The notes beneath the pieces are model-generated. The model saw only the letters and a program-made list of their open reading frames with translations, made no database searches and was not told the DNA's origin. A DNA stretch of 64,000 nt, from positions 2,699,501 through 2,763,500 of the forward strand of contig CAMQGK010000328.1 in assembly GCA_947000775.1 (NCBI GenBank), in the 5' to 3' direction. The DNA comes from Pterois miles (lineage: Eukaryota > Chordata > Actinopteri > Perciformes > Scorpaenidae). Below are positions 33,840 through 44,834 of the stretch, piece by piece. Made by a program: the position numbers and the translations under genes. Every line of letters begins with the position of its first letter. Position 1 is the stretch's first letter.

Positions 33840-34015
33840 TGGTGTGGAGAGTTATTTCCTCTCACACAGGCGCATAACGTACGTGCTAACTGTCCGTCGG
33901 CTGTAGTCTTTGCGGTGTGTTCGGGTGCAACTTGTTGGCCAAAACAAAGGTGTTGTGAGGCGACGCAGCAGTCGACCTTCATCGCCAGCAGTTCTCTGAT
34001 GTCTGGGCCTTAAAT
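33840..34015 (+). repeat. Partial second copy of the element at 31642-32074
   Basis: 'cgtacgtgctaactgtccgt', 'gtctttgcggtgtgttc' and 'gaggcgacgcagcagtcgac' align with 31928-32025, and the right end 'ctctgatgtctgggcctta' with 32041-32072. The left part is missing. Confidence 0.65.
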
Positions 34016-34019
34016 TGTA

Positions 34020-35028
34020 TCTAATCCAGGGTTTTTGCAGAATTGTCCATGTGGCGCTCTGTTTCACATTAAAGAGAAATCAGGAGAAAATTTTAAGCAG
34101 AACAGCAGAAAACAAAGATGGAAACCAGAAACGGGAGAGCAGAATGGTGAAGCTGGAAACAAGCCTCTCTGCAATGGGACAAAAATTCACATGTCAAGAC
34201 AAAACCGTCAACGCAACAGCAGCAGGGAGATTAAAAACTTTAAAGACAGCACCGTGGAAGCAGGAAGCAGGACTTCAGTTCCAGAAAATAAGAACAACCA
34301 GTTGAATTAATTTCCTCATAAAATCTCCCCGAGCAGTGGAACGGTGACCGAGATCTGACCGGAGGGAGGGAGTAACATCAGAGCACCGCGGGGCGCATTA
34401 AACCCTCTGAGAGGAGGGGCTTTAGGTTAGTGTGGCTGATAACAACTGAAATCTACAAACACACTCTCCAGCCCAGGCCTCCATCTTCTTCACCTTGTAC
34501 CTCTTAACTTCCCTCATGGGGTTATTAACTCCCTGATTGGGGAGCTTTCCTTCGGGTCCATCCCTATTTAGTTGTCACGGTGGCGTGACCCCAACACTTA
34601 TTAGCTGACCCCCTGGGATTAGTCCAAGCTGAAAACGGGGGTGGGGTTAAGCCTTCACCCCGAGGTGCTCGCTGCAGCATCTCACAAAAACTTTAATTAA
34701 ATCGCTGAGACACCGAGTCAGGAATGTTTGCTTTGCTCTGCCTCCCTCCGTACGTCCTCCAGTCCATCCGTCTGTCTCCACCTTTCTTTGCTTTTCCCAT
34801 CCTCATCCTCCTCCATCCTCCTTCATCTTCCTCCCTGCTCACCCACCAGTACCGACGTGTGGAGCCCTTATAGTAGGTGTAGACAGCAGCTCATGGTTGG
34901 CATACTGTAGATTCTCCCTGTTTCAGTCTCCCCTCACATATTGCTACAGGTTTATATGAAGTCATAAAGATCACTAACGTGTTTTTTTTTCCTCTTTTCT
35001 GTATCGGCACACACCACACAAGAATCAA
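34020..35028. other. Intronic stretch, nothing recognised
   Basis: Overlapping 91-96-codon plus-strand ORFs at 34015-34310 lack domains. The remainder is CT-rich with no supported feature. Confidence 0.45.
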
Positions 35029-35557
35029 GCTGATTCTGGGTCTGATTCCTCCCAACTATCGCCAGCAAAACTCGGATTGTTTGATGGTTCTACAGATGAT
35101 CTTTCCAGATATTCCTGTGCTGTGACGTATGTTAAGAGTGCTTTTACATTCCCAGATCGGCTCAGAAGTCCATCCTGACCGCACCCATTTTAAATCGTAA
35201 ACATTAAACATGTTCAGTATTTACGATGAGCTATCCTGCTGTGTGTGGGGAACCCAGAGGACAGACAATGACGCCGGCACGTAGGAAAGAACGACAGAGT
35301 AGAGAACCAAGCTGACAACCAACATCGCCATCATGGCGGCCGCGGCTAAACGTGAAGCCTAAAGTCAGATGGAGCAACTTGTTGATTTGTGGCAACATTC
35401 AACATTTCATCCACACAGCTACTTGCAACCCTGACACCTCACATATAGGGAGGATTTTAAAAGAAACAGAGTTTCAGACACTTTGCTTCCTGTATATTTG
35501 GTGAATTTTAAAGAATGAAAATAACTAAGTAGTTAGTACACTGCAACATCATTTTTA

Positions 35558-35610
35558 TGTATAGATAGATAGATGAACTTTTATTAATCCCCGACGGGAA
35601 ATTATGTATG
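35558..35610 (-). repeat. LINE 3'-tail remnant with (GATA)n
   Basis: 'atagatagatagatgaactt' followed by 'ttattaatccccgacgggaa' is the reverse-orientation tail of a fish non-LTR retrotransposon. It is absent from the corresponding place in repeat B copy 1, so it inserted after the two copies separated. Confidence 0.55.
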
Positions 35611-35879
35611 TATGTATTGTGTGAATCGCTGGTATAAACTAATATTCATCAGTTTTATTTCATTCATGTTTTGTTCCTACTTGAGTATTTCTTTCTCTAA
35701 GTTCTCTCCATTTCTTTTTCCTTGTTTCTCTCACTGAAGGTCCTTTCAGACACAACAGCAGCACCACTGAGCTCTGAAACCTGTTATTTCCAGAGGTTTA
35801 CACCACGTCGGCTTTTCACTGTGTCCAGTTAAGTCCAACTCAGGCGCTGCACGCTGTGATGTGCAGCGAGCGTATACAT

Positions 35880-35899
35880 GTATATATATATACACACAG

Positions 35900-35994
<95 letters not shown>
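35880..35994. repeat. (TA)n microsatellite
   Basis: About 115 bases of TA with short interruptions (tacacacagta, tacata). It creates ORFs with Ile-Tyr runs on both strands, which are not genes. Confidence 0.95.
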
Positions 35995-35996
<2 letters not shown>

Positions 35997-36727
35997 TCAC
36001 AAGCACCTCCCCTCTGTCTGAATAAGACAGTTGGTGTAGCTCTACTGTCGTCCAGGTGGAAACAGGAGAGCTTATAAACACTGTATAGTGCCAGAAACCG
36101 GTTGTGATAAGGGGTGGAAGTGTGACCCCGGGAGGAAACCGGGAGGAAACCGGGAGGGCGATGAAAAACGGGAGTCTCCCAGGAAAATCAGGAGGGTTGG
36201 CAAGTATGGTAGTAAGATGGAGCCCAGAAATTGAGGAACAACTTGTTGATTTGTGGTAACAGCAGGAGTGTTTATTCAACTCCATGACTTCATCCATCCT
36301 CCATGAATTTTCAGTACAAAGTACAAACTATTAACTAACACTTCTTCCTGCCGCCATGTTTGTCTACAGTAAAGTCAAGTTTGATCACCAGAGATTTTGT
36401 GAGATTTCCGTTTCTTTTAGTCTGGACTAAAAATTTAGACTTTAGTCTTGTTGTTCGGGACTGAATCTGTTAGTGTGTGTTGAGCTGTTTTGGCCAAGTC
36501 ATTGCTCTCCACACACTATAGGAACAAAACTGTTAAATTTAACACACCATGTGTTGGCTTTCTCACATTTTACACATCTGGCAAGATTTGAAACATCTTG
36601 ACCAGAATAAGGACTGCACATGCAAATACTACATGTACCTACCTATCTACCTGTAGCTATATGAGGATGCCAATAAAGTTTATATTTTTCACTTTAAGTT
36701 TAAGTTCAGTTATGTTTCTGTTTAACT

Positions 36728-37390
36728 TGCAGTGTTGGAAAATTGTGAAAAAATACCCATCTCAGCTTCCCGGAGCTCAAAGTGAGGCCTTCAGTTTCCC
36801 AAATGATTTAAAACAATATTTGATTAGCTGGAAGTGCTACAAATTTGGCATTTTCCTCTTGATTAAAACCTTTAGTAGTTCATTGTTGATCTAAATAGAA
36901 TCAATCAGCAGACTAATCACTTCATTGTCTCCTAATTTCAGCACTAATTACAGCCAGTTTACAGTAAGCCGCTGCCACATACAGGTCCTTAAAGGAACTA
37001 TTCATATCATTCATACACCTGAACACCTGACTTGCATATAGACATTTATTTTTATTTCATTTCCATCTGTGTACACTTGGCAAAATAAAGCTGATCCTGA
37101 AGAGGACAGACTAGTGAATAGTGGGGCTGTAAATAACCACTACTCATTAAAAATAAATCCATGTGATGTCAGAAAACATTAAGGAAACAAAAAGCTGATT
37201 TCACAGAAACCAAGGTGACAAATTCGTGATTGGCTTTGTCCAAAAAACAAATATATTAATTTTACAACAAATTATAAATAGTAAAAGAAAAACAAATACT
37301 GTATTTAAAAGGCTGGAACCAGAAAATGTTTAAGTGATTAATCGATGATCAGGATAGTTGTGGACTAATTGTTTGAACTCTGTAATAATA
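36728..37390. repeat. Decayed pieces of the 'CTGCAACTAATGATTA' family
   Basis: 36735-36890 and 37120-37380 contain diverged phrases of this family ('ggaaaattgtgaaaaaatac', 'cagcttcccggagctcaaag', 'taagtgattaatcgatgatc'). The stretch between them is unassigned. Confidence 0.4.
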
Positions 37391-38002
37391 CAATAAAATC
37401 TCATTATTGTTCAGCCACAGCAATAGCGCATAAATAAAAGTGTAGCTACAGTATACAGATGTGCAAACTAGGTGCACTTGTTTTTAATCCCGTTGTGTCC
37501 CGATGGGAACGTCCTGGTTTGTCTGCGGGGTGCAGCAGAATAAAGTGAAACCAGCCGCAGGACCCACGCAGGGCCAGATAACCTCCTCTAATCCGATACT
37601 TTCGACACAAACACGGTCTGAGGCCACGACAGCGATAAGAGCTAATCCTGTTTCCACATGTGTGCGCGGTGAAACACTCCAGTCTCTGTCCGAGCCTCCC
37701 TCTGAGCGCGTCTGATCCTGACCCGAGATTACAGGGTGACCCGGAATGCCAGGACACGCTGACAGAGTCCCCGACCACAAGAGACGCTTTCAGGCTGGGT
37801 CTGGATCGATTATCAGAGAGGAGAACTGGTTACCTCTGTGGCTTTAATCGATCTCACAGAAAGACGAGCGGGCTTCTCTTCTGCAACATGCAGTACAGTC
37901 GCATTACCCTCATCCGAGGAGCGCACGGGGTTTTATTTGTGCACAAAAACGCACGTCTGCATTTCATGAAGAAGTTAGTGTGAGAGGAGCGCAGGAACTT
38001 AC

Positions 38003-38360
38003 CTTGGTAAAGTAATCCCAAGTCCGCGCTCCAGCAGCTTCTACCCAAACTTTGTATCCACTTTTATCGGTGCGTCTTCTCTGCGTAAAACCCCAAACTG
38101 GTCCAGACCCTGTTCTAGTGGTGCAGCAGAGTTAGCGTCCTCGGTAAAAAACAGAAGGTGTCCTCTCGGTGCAGCGCTCCGCTCCGGAGACCCGGATCCG
38201 CCAGCCTTCAGGGGCGCACAGCCTCTCCAACAATAGCGCTCATTGAAGTGAAGACGAGGAGAGCTCTGAAACGAGCTGGAGGGAAGTGGGAGGGACCGGG
38301 TGAAGCCAGGGCCGCGCGCCTCGAGCCTCGAGCGCGTCCCCGAGGCTTGCTGCACCTGCA
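38003..38360 (-). other. vasn: Probable non-coding first exon of vasorin
   Basis: On the minus strand the block ends in TTTACCAAG followed by GTAAGT (37997-38002), a perfect U1-type donor. Upstream the DNA is GC-rich and CpG-dense, unlike the AT-rich surroundings. A 131-codon minus ORF (38436-38041) stops before the donor and shows no domain, so the exon looks non-coding. Vasorin needs an upstream 5' UTR exon on this strand, and this is the best candidate in the window. The transcription start is not visible, so the 38360 edge is only where the CpG-dense DNA fades. Confidence 0.5.
38060..38360. promoter_or_regulatory. CpG-rich promoter-like block
   Basis: Dense CpG ('gccgcgcgcctcgagcctcg', 'gcgctccgctccggagaccc') in a window that is otherwise CpG-poor. 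It overlaps the proposed first exon of vasorin. No TATA element was identified. It could also drive a plus-strand transcript. Confidence 0.55.
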
Positions 38361-38519
38361 AAAATATCCACAGCGGGAGAGATGGTTTATTGTGAAAGAT
38401 GCTATTCAGATGAACTGTTCCTCCAATACAACTCACAAGACGGTCTGTTCCGTTAGGGATCTGTCCATCTGGTGCCTACAGGTCGTCATTTTATCTGCTT
38501 ACATGTTTCTGTATCTGTC

Positions 38520-38690
38520 TGTATTTGGCTGTCACCATCCTGGTTTCTGGCCCTTGCAAAACTTATTTTTTCGATGTAGCATCTTGGTTTTTGGCTGTCG
38601 CCAACTTGGTAATTGGACATCACCATTTTGTTTTTTGAACGTAGCTGTCTGGGCTTTTGGCCATCACCACCTTGCAGGGTTTTTTGGTAC
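38520..38690 (-). repeat. 'AAGATGGCGACGACCAAAA' family, reverse copy
   Basis: Alternating phrases 'gtcaccatcctggtttctgg', 'atcttggtttttggctgtcg' and 'atcaccattttgttttttg' are the reverse complement of the 'aaccaagatggcgacagcca' family seen at 12325, 23458 and 58120. Here about four internal units are present. Confidence 0.6.
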
Positions 38691-38719
38691 CACAAGTCAC
38701 ACAAGAGGGTGGACCTAAG

Positions 38720-41030
38720 TACACCCGAACGCAGAATAAGATTTTTTTGGCAACCAAAACGGTTATAGTTAACTCTGATGAACTGAATACACACTGTGAA
38801 AGGGTTGAAGTTGTAGAATGAAAACAGACAACATCCAGACCAGGATTTAGCCTCTAAATGGGACCGTAACTTACTAAATGAACATTGTGCTGTATTGAAG
38901 AAGACAAGAAGAAAACTCAGACCATAAGCTCATGTTTACAATGTTTACTGAGATAATAAATCAAGTGAGAAGAATTTTCTTATCGACTTTTGTACGATCA
39001 GACTTTTTCCTTTGAAATATCTCCATGCTAACTGTCGTGAAGGTCTACCCACCACCACCATTACTTTTCTTTTTTATTGACAGTTCACTCACCAAAGATT
39101 GCATTTCCATTTTAAGCCTGTGTATTTATACTCCGTCTTGGGAAAGTTAGTGTAGGTGCACCGCTAACCAAATACTTCCGGCCGTCACCTCAGCTGTTAA
39201 TGAGCTGTGGACGGAGACACTATATTCAACTGTTGCTGCGTGTTCAGGAACGCTCCGAAACCTGAGACTCTCATCGTTTTCACCTCAGACTCGTAAAAAT
39301 GGTTTTCACAGCACTGCTGACTATCCACTGATGTCACTCACACAGGCATGTAAATACATCCACATACACTGCTATGGAAGAGTTATGAATTAGCTGTTTT
39401 TCCTTCAGTAATAACTAGAGACTAAAACAGAGACAAAAAGCCATACTATAACCATATAATTCACCAAATGTTTTATTTAAAGAAGAATGAAATGATTCAA
39501 ACTTCCATTCAGTCGCTGTTTTCACCATGTTAGGGAGGAGTGAACCTGCCAAAAATAAAAGAAAAATGACTCAATAAATAATAAAATTAAAACAGAAATA
39601 TCAATTTGTGTCACATTTTATAAATTAATTAATGTCTGCATTTATTTTTCATGTTATTTTTGGGCCTTTTAATTAATTTATTTATTTATTTATTAAGTCA
39701 TTTTTCACATATCATGTTTATGATGTGAAAAATATCCAAAAATTATTAGTAATGTGAAAAAAATTGAAAAATGTCCAAAAATATTCTTAAAATATGTTGG
39801 AAAAATGTCTGAAAATAATCATTAAAATATAAGAAAAATGTCTTTTAAAATACCAGTAAAATATGTGAAACTACAGTATGAAAAAACATTCACAAATATT
39901 TGAAAAATATCCTAAAATTGTTTGTGAAAAATATCCAAAAATGTTCATAGAATTATTAGTAAAATATTTGAAAAAATATTATGTGAAAAATACATGAAAA
40001 TGATCTGAAAGATATCAGTAAAATATGTGGAAACTAAACAAACTAACATATGTTAGTACAGAGGACTGAGTCCGAGCCGAAAGCATCTAAAACCATTCAG
40101 ACTCATGGACTCGTCCTCTCATCTGACTGGAGATGTCTGAAGGTTTTTACACACCAAGTCTGTGTTTTTCATTCAATAAAAACGTTACGTACAGAAACCT
40201 CACACACTGAATCCAATACTCTTTATTACTCTGTTTGTCATAAAAATGTGCATTACAAGACAAAACGCTGGCGCTGGTCCCAGACAGATCTGATGGATGA
40301 ATGACGTCAATAAAAGCATCGTCTAGCTGTCTAAAGCACAACCTCTACTGATCTTTACTCATCCTTTATTTTGTGACCCAGCTGATCTGCAGCCATCCCC
40401 CAGTCTGTCTTTCAGTGCTGCGTCTTTTATTGATTTATCATAAAGAGCTTTGTGCTGGGAGACGAAGGTTGACGGTGGATGACGGTGTTTGAACTGGCGG
40501 TGGTTCACCCTCTTCTGCCTTTTGATGGATGTGAAAAAACACAGAAACTTGTTCCAAAAACTTTAATGATGGAGGTTTTGGAGCCAGTGTGTAAACGTGA
40601 CTGATATATATTCACTCATATTTATTTTTAGACGTTTGAATATTTCGGACAATAAATACAGACTTGGTGTGTAAAGGCCTCAACTTTTCATCCGTAGTGT
40701 GTGTTAGGCTGCATGTGCAGCTCCAGCAGCCAGTAATCAAACCAGAAACACTGAGAGACATCTGAGAGTCTAAACCCAGACGAGTCAGTCAGACGAGTCA
40801 GTAGAAGTCAGTCAGACGAGTAGTCACGACATGCAGGACTAGAAGAGGAGAAGATGAAATCCTCCTTCATCGTCATGGCCCACGCACAATAAAAACACAA
40901 AGGAACACCTACCTACATGAAATACAACAGTAATGCAGTAAATTCAGTAACTAATAGACATACTGTGAACAAAATTCGAATGTTGGTATTTGAATACATG
41001 AGGAACACCACTAGGTAGATACCGAATTAT
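38720..41030. other. Intergenic stretch, no gene recognised
   Basis: 39540-40035 is AT-rich with many loosely repeated 'gaaaaatatccaaaaat' phrases, and its start ('gtgaacctgccaaaaataaa') resembles the end of the fold-back element at 41035. The rest has short ORFs only. Confidence 0.45.
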
Positions 41031-41034
41031 GGAG

Positions 41035-41735
41035 GACTGAACCTGCCGAAATCAAAATAAATGAATAAAAGACTCGACAAATATATCAATAAATGTCATT
41101 AAATATAGCAAAAATATGTAAAATATAAGTATTTATTAATTAATTGATAAAATGTGACATGAATTGACATTTCTGTTGCTTCTCTGTGTATTTATCTAAT
41201 TCCCTTATTTATTTACTCTTGTGTTTAGTTGTTATTTTTATTACATTTTAAATTAAGTCCTATTATTTTATTGCATTTATTTATATTCATTTTTAAATGT
41301 ATGTATTTATTTATACATTTATGCATTTGTTTAGATTGGGTGAAAGTCAGTTCATATATCAATTCATAAAGAAATGTGTAAAGAAAATAATAGAGAAATA
41401 AATAAGGGTTAGTCATGCACACATAAATAAATAATGCATAAGTCTATAGATACATTTAAAAATAAATGTATAATAAATAAATAAATGCATTTAACATTTA
41501 ATAAAAAAAGTAAATACATAAATAAATAAAGGGGAAAATAAACAGATAAGTACATAAATTTGGGAATTAATAAAATGATAAATAAATAAAGAAGCAAATT
41601 TAAACAGAAAATTTTATCAATTAAGTAATGACTACATTTGTTTTTAATATTGTTTTTGCCACATTTAATGACATTCATTTATTTATCGGGTCATTTATTT
41701 ATTTATTCGTTTATTTTTGGATTTTGACAGGTTCA
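41035..41735. repeat. Fold-back (inverted repeat) AT-rich element
   Basis: The left arm ('ctgaacctgccgaaatcaaa', 'ataaatgaataaaagactcg', 'ataaatgtcattaaatatag') is mirrored on the right ('acatttaatgacattcattt', 'atttatcgggtcatttattt', 'ggattttgacaggttcagga'). Each arm is roughly 90 bases with mismatches. The interior is mostly (TTTA)n/(TAAA)n-like sequence, so ORFs here are composition artefacts. Confidence 0.7.
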
Positions 41736-41739
41736 GGAC

Positions 41740-43040
41740 CAGTCTGGGAGCGCGGCGACACCATCTGAGTTACTGTACTAATTAATATTAACACACTAAC
41801 TATGAGGATGCATAGATACTGTACATGTAGCAGCGCCATCAGGCAGAAACCTACATCAGGTCATGAAGGACGAGGTTTTCAAGGGCTCGAAGGTAAAACA
41901 GAGTGTGAATGTTTTCCATGCGGTCGAGTTCAGAGTGTGTAGTGTGTAGAAGCCTGAGTGAGGCTGGAGGAGTGTTTATGTGATTAACACAGCTGAGGCT
42001 TGGGAAGGCTTGACCCTTCACAGACCTCCCCAACACAACGGAAATGACTTCTGTCCATGTGAGACCCTCGTCTTTCTCCGTCAAGCCCTCCCACTCTCCC
42101 CGACGTGTCGCTTTGCAGGAATGTAAATTAGACCACAAACCTCAGAGAGGGAGGGTTAACCTTTGAGGACACTTCAGGGTGCACGCAGGCCTGTCTGCAC
42201 AGATATACATGTGTTTTATTAGGTTTCATGAGAGCTGGTAAACAGAGTGGATGCAGCGGTGCAGAGGAAAACATGAAATAACAGAGAGGAATTCAGGCCT
42301 GGAGTTAGTCTCCCCGGGGGAGGCAGGCCGACTCGCTGCTTGGTCCTCAGCCAGGAACTCTGAGGGACGAGACTACAGCAGCCATGTCTTTTTTTACTCC
42401 TGTTTCTCCTTGTGTCCGCTTCTCCGACTGTACCGGCTCGTATTATTATCACCCAGGTCTCTTTCTTCTTGAACAGTCTTTTCTGTCATTGTCCTTTCTC
42501 TCTCTGTGGGAGTGCTCCTCTCAGACTCCGGTATATTAACAGAACTTCTCTCCACTGATGATGAGGTTGCCGCCTGTACCGTGTCTCCCACACCAGGCCA
42601 GAGAGGGCAAACACGCCGACTAATGGTGCCTTCAGATGGGCTCCGTATCCGAATGAACGCTGAAATCTCAGAGGTCACGACGTTTGTTGACGTGAGAAAT
42701 GGCGGAGGCCATGGAAGTTCATTGTTTCGGTGCATGAAAAGTGATAATTTTAGTCCTACATTGTTTTTCTTTATCATGTTATGTCTGAGGAAAATGTGGC
42801 CTCATCTTTCGCCTCTTCTCTTCTTTCCCCTGTTTTTCCTGCATTATGTTACCCACTTGCTAGCTTGCTAAGCTGTTAGCATCTGGACTCGGACAATAAC
42901 ATTAGTATTGCCGTTGCTTAGCAGGGGTGTTCTTAACCACATGAACGTCAAGCATGTTGTGAACGTGACTTCCCAGGTCGTAAACACAAGCTCACGATTT
43001 TCATTTGAAGACACCACATGTTACACTAATACTCCACTAT
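41740..43040. other. Intergenic stretch, no gene recognised
   Basis: Opposing ORFs of 121-127 codons at 42394-42871 have no domain. No convincing repeat ends. Confidence 0.45.
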
Positions 43041-43047
43041 TATGTTT

Positions 43048-43118
43048 TCTCCGGGTTCTCCGGTTTCCTCCCACCGTCCCCGCGACCCCCAACGAGATAA
43101 GCTTTTGAAGATGGATGG
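43048..43118 (+). repeat. Short copy of the (ATCC)n-tailed fish retroelement
   Basis: 'ctccgggttctccggtttcc', 'tcccaccgtcc' and 'aagatggatgg' are the reverse of the two ends of the element at 58242-58529 ('gactgtgggaggaagccgga' and the (ATCC)n tail). The middle is deleted. Confidence 0.55.
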
Positions 43119-43189
43119 CAACATAGTGAATCTGATACGGGTCATGGAAACAACGTCTGATTTTCAGATGACGACACGTGTGATATGTT

Positions 43190-43340
43190 GATATTATTCA
43201 GGTCTCATCTGGGTTTTTACTAGACCTATCTCCTGATTCGGTACTATCACGATATTTGGGTGCCGATTCAATATGTATTGTGAAATTTAAGTGTTGCGAT
43301 TCTACAGTTATGATTTATTGTGATTCTTGTTAACTTTTTT
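43190..43340 (+). repeat. Probable DNA-element fragment
   Basis: 'ctgattcggtactatcacga', 'tgccgattcaatatgtattg' and 'gatttattgtgattcttg' read like the 'cgattcgatatgtattgcga' elements common in fish. Ends not defined. Confidence 0.35.
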
Positions 43341-43344
43341 AACA

Positions 43345-44205
43345 CTAGACCATGTGGAAAAGTTGAATCATGCACTTCTAGGGACTTTTATCTTAATTAA
43401 TCCAGTAAAAACGTTTGATTTTCAGCATGTGTGTAGTCAGAGATGTCCTGAAGTCAAATTTATCAGGATCACTGTCATCAGGATCACATACATTTTTTAA
43501 GAATAAAGACATTTTCCTCACAAATTAGTAGGGAGGACCCCCAGACCTCCAGACCCCCCTTGCTTTAGTTTTGAAATCCTCTCTGTTTTTGAGGTCTGAA
43601 GGTTTGCAAGTACGTAAAGATGAGATAGTTGAGAAGGAACGATGGACAGGACGGGATGAAGGGAGGAAGAAAAACAAGAGGGGAGATGACGTGGGAACCA
43701 TGTCGGGTCCACGCTCCAGCCCCTGCAGTTGTTCGCCTCGTCAGTGTTGTTGTTTTGTTTTCACACGGCCTTCAACCTCGCCGTGTGGACCGCAAACAGA
43801 TGTTGATGACGTTTCTACTCGGCATCATCAGCGTGTCTAATGAGCTGTGGTGAGACGCTCTGACGGACGCCATCGCACAACAAAACTGCAGCAGCAGAAA
43901 TAATAACACAGCAGACAGTAGTACTAGTAATAGTATTTTTAGAGTAGAAGCTGAGAAAAAGGTCTTGCATATCAGTAGTAAAGCCTGTACACCAGCTCCA
44001 AATACAGTCTTTATTGTACAATTAATACTTTTAAAATAGGTACCACACCCATATAGAAGTCCCAGCCGATAACAGGCGGAGTCACATTCCTATTATCCCG
44101 GAAATAATTATCTGCCGTATAATTAACTGTAACTAGACATGACAAATAGTGCAGCACATTATAATAGGGACGTCAGTCAGCAGAGGCTCTCTTGAAACTG
44201 TCAGA
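43345..44205. other. Intergenic stretch, nothing recognised
   Basis: Small overlapping ORFs, no supported feature. Confidence 0.45.
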
Positions 44206-44209
44206 ATAA

Positions 44210-44830
44210 TTGTTCTTAGATGAATCGCCTTTTTGAGGGTGTTAACATGCTCAAAAGTTGTTCAACTTGCACACGTATCAGCCGTGTAATTTTCACACAT
44301 TTTCAGCATCTTATAGGCCGCATACTTTAAATAACTCCTCCTAGAGGTTTAATCAGATCGACTTGAAATTTGATCAGGACCATCTAAAGACCGTAATGAT
44401 GAAAAGTTATTAAAATGTTTTTTTTTTTTTCATTTTCATCAAATGACCTTGATGTGGCGTGGCGGCCATAGTGCACCATTCACCATGAAACAGGAAGTTG
44501 CTGTAACTTCAGCATACGTAGTCCAGTCTGCCCACATTTCTCAGGCATCGTGAGGATCCAACCGTGAGGACATTAACATGTCCATATTGAGTCATATCTG
44601 TAGCACCCCCTACTGGCAACAGGAAATGACATCTTTTCTATTTTAATGTACTCCTCCTAGCCAATTGACCAGATCGACCTCAAATGTGGTCAGAAAAGGC
44701 GTAAGTGTTGCCCTGACATGGCGGCCATTTGCCGTGTTTCGCCATGAAACAGGAAGTCGTCATAACTTCAGCATACTTTGTCAAATCTGCTTCAAATTTC
44801 TCAGCCATGATGATGGTCCAGGCCTTTACC
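44210..44830 (+). repeat. Repeat with two tandem about 310-bp units
   Basis: 44330-44560 and 44640-44825 are diverged copies of one unit. Both contain 'aactcctcctag' / 'tactcctcctag', a 'cagatcgacttgaaatttg' / 'cagatcgacctcaaatgtg' block, 'ggcggcca', 'ccatgaaacaggaagt' and 'aacttcagcatac', in the same order. No coding potential. This repeat type is familiar from fish genomes, but I do not assign it to a superfamily. Confidence 0.65.
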
Positions 44831-44834
44831 ATGG

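Larger units (their letters stand above)
35405..36204 (+). repeat. Interspersed repeat B, copy 2, with short inverted ends
   Basis: The left end 'tacttgcaaccct' and right end 'agggttggcaagta' are inverted with one mismatch/indel, as expected for a DNA transposon remnant. The body matches 4015-4510 in several blocks and contains a LINE-like tail (35558-35610) and a long TA array (35880-35994). It is non-coding. Confidence 0.6.
35060..36415 (+). repeat. Interspersed repeat A, split by repeat B
   Basis: 35060-35400 matches 10610-10930, and 36205-36415 matches 10915-11105. The material between them is repeat B. The sequence around the junction ('agatggagcaacttgttgat' at about 35383 and 'gaacaacttgttgatttgtg' at about 36236) is partly duplicated, consistent with an insertion and local duplication. 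Confidence 0.6.
2957..38002 (-). other. vasn: Putative 35-kb 5' UTR intron of vasorin
   Basis: The interval is bounded by a strong minus-strand acceptor (CTTTCAG, 2963-2957) and a consensus donor (AAG before GTAAGT, 38005-37997). No convincing protein-coding exon of another gene was found between them, only transposon-derived ORFs and simple repeats. The donor-acceptor pairing is inference. Other non-coding exons could lie inside, or the donor could belong to a separate transcript. Confidence 0.5.

Noticed and set aside
35746..36297. 183-codon minus ORF with long Ile-Tyr run
   Set aside because: It is produced by a (TA)n microsatellite inside an interspersed repeat.
38041..38718. 131-codon minus and 186-codon plus ORFs over the CpG-rich block
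   Set aside because: They overlap each other. The plus ORF runs into the 'AAGATGG' repeat, and the minus ORF stops before the splice donor. High GC content explains the lack of stop codons.
43571..43853. Plus-strand ORFs of 74-89 codons in two frames
   Set aside because: They overlap in different frames, with no domain and no supporting signals.
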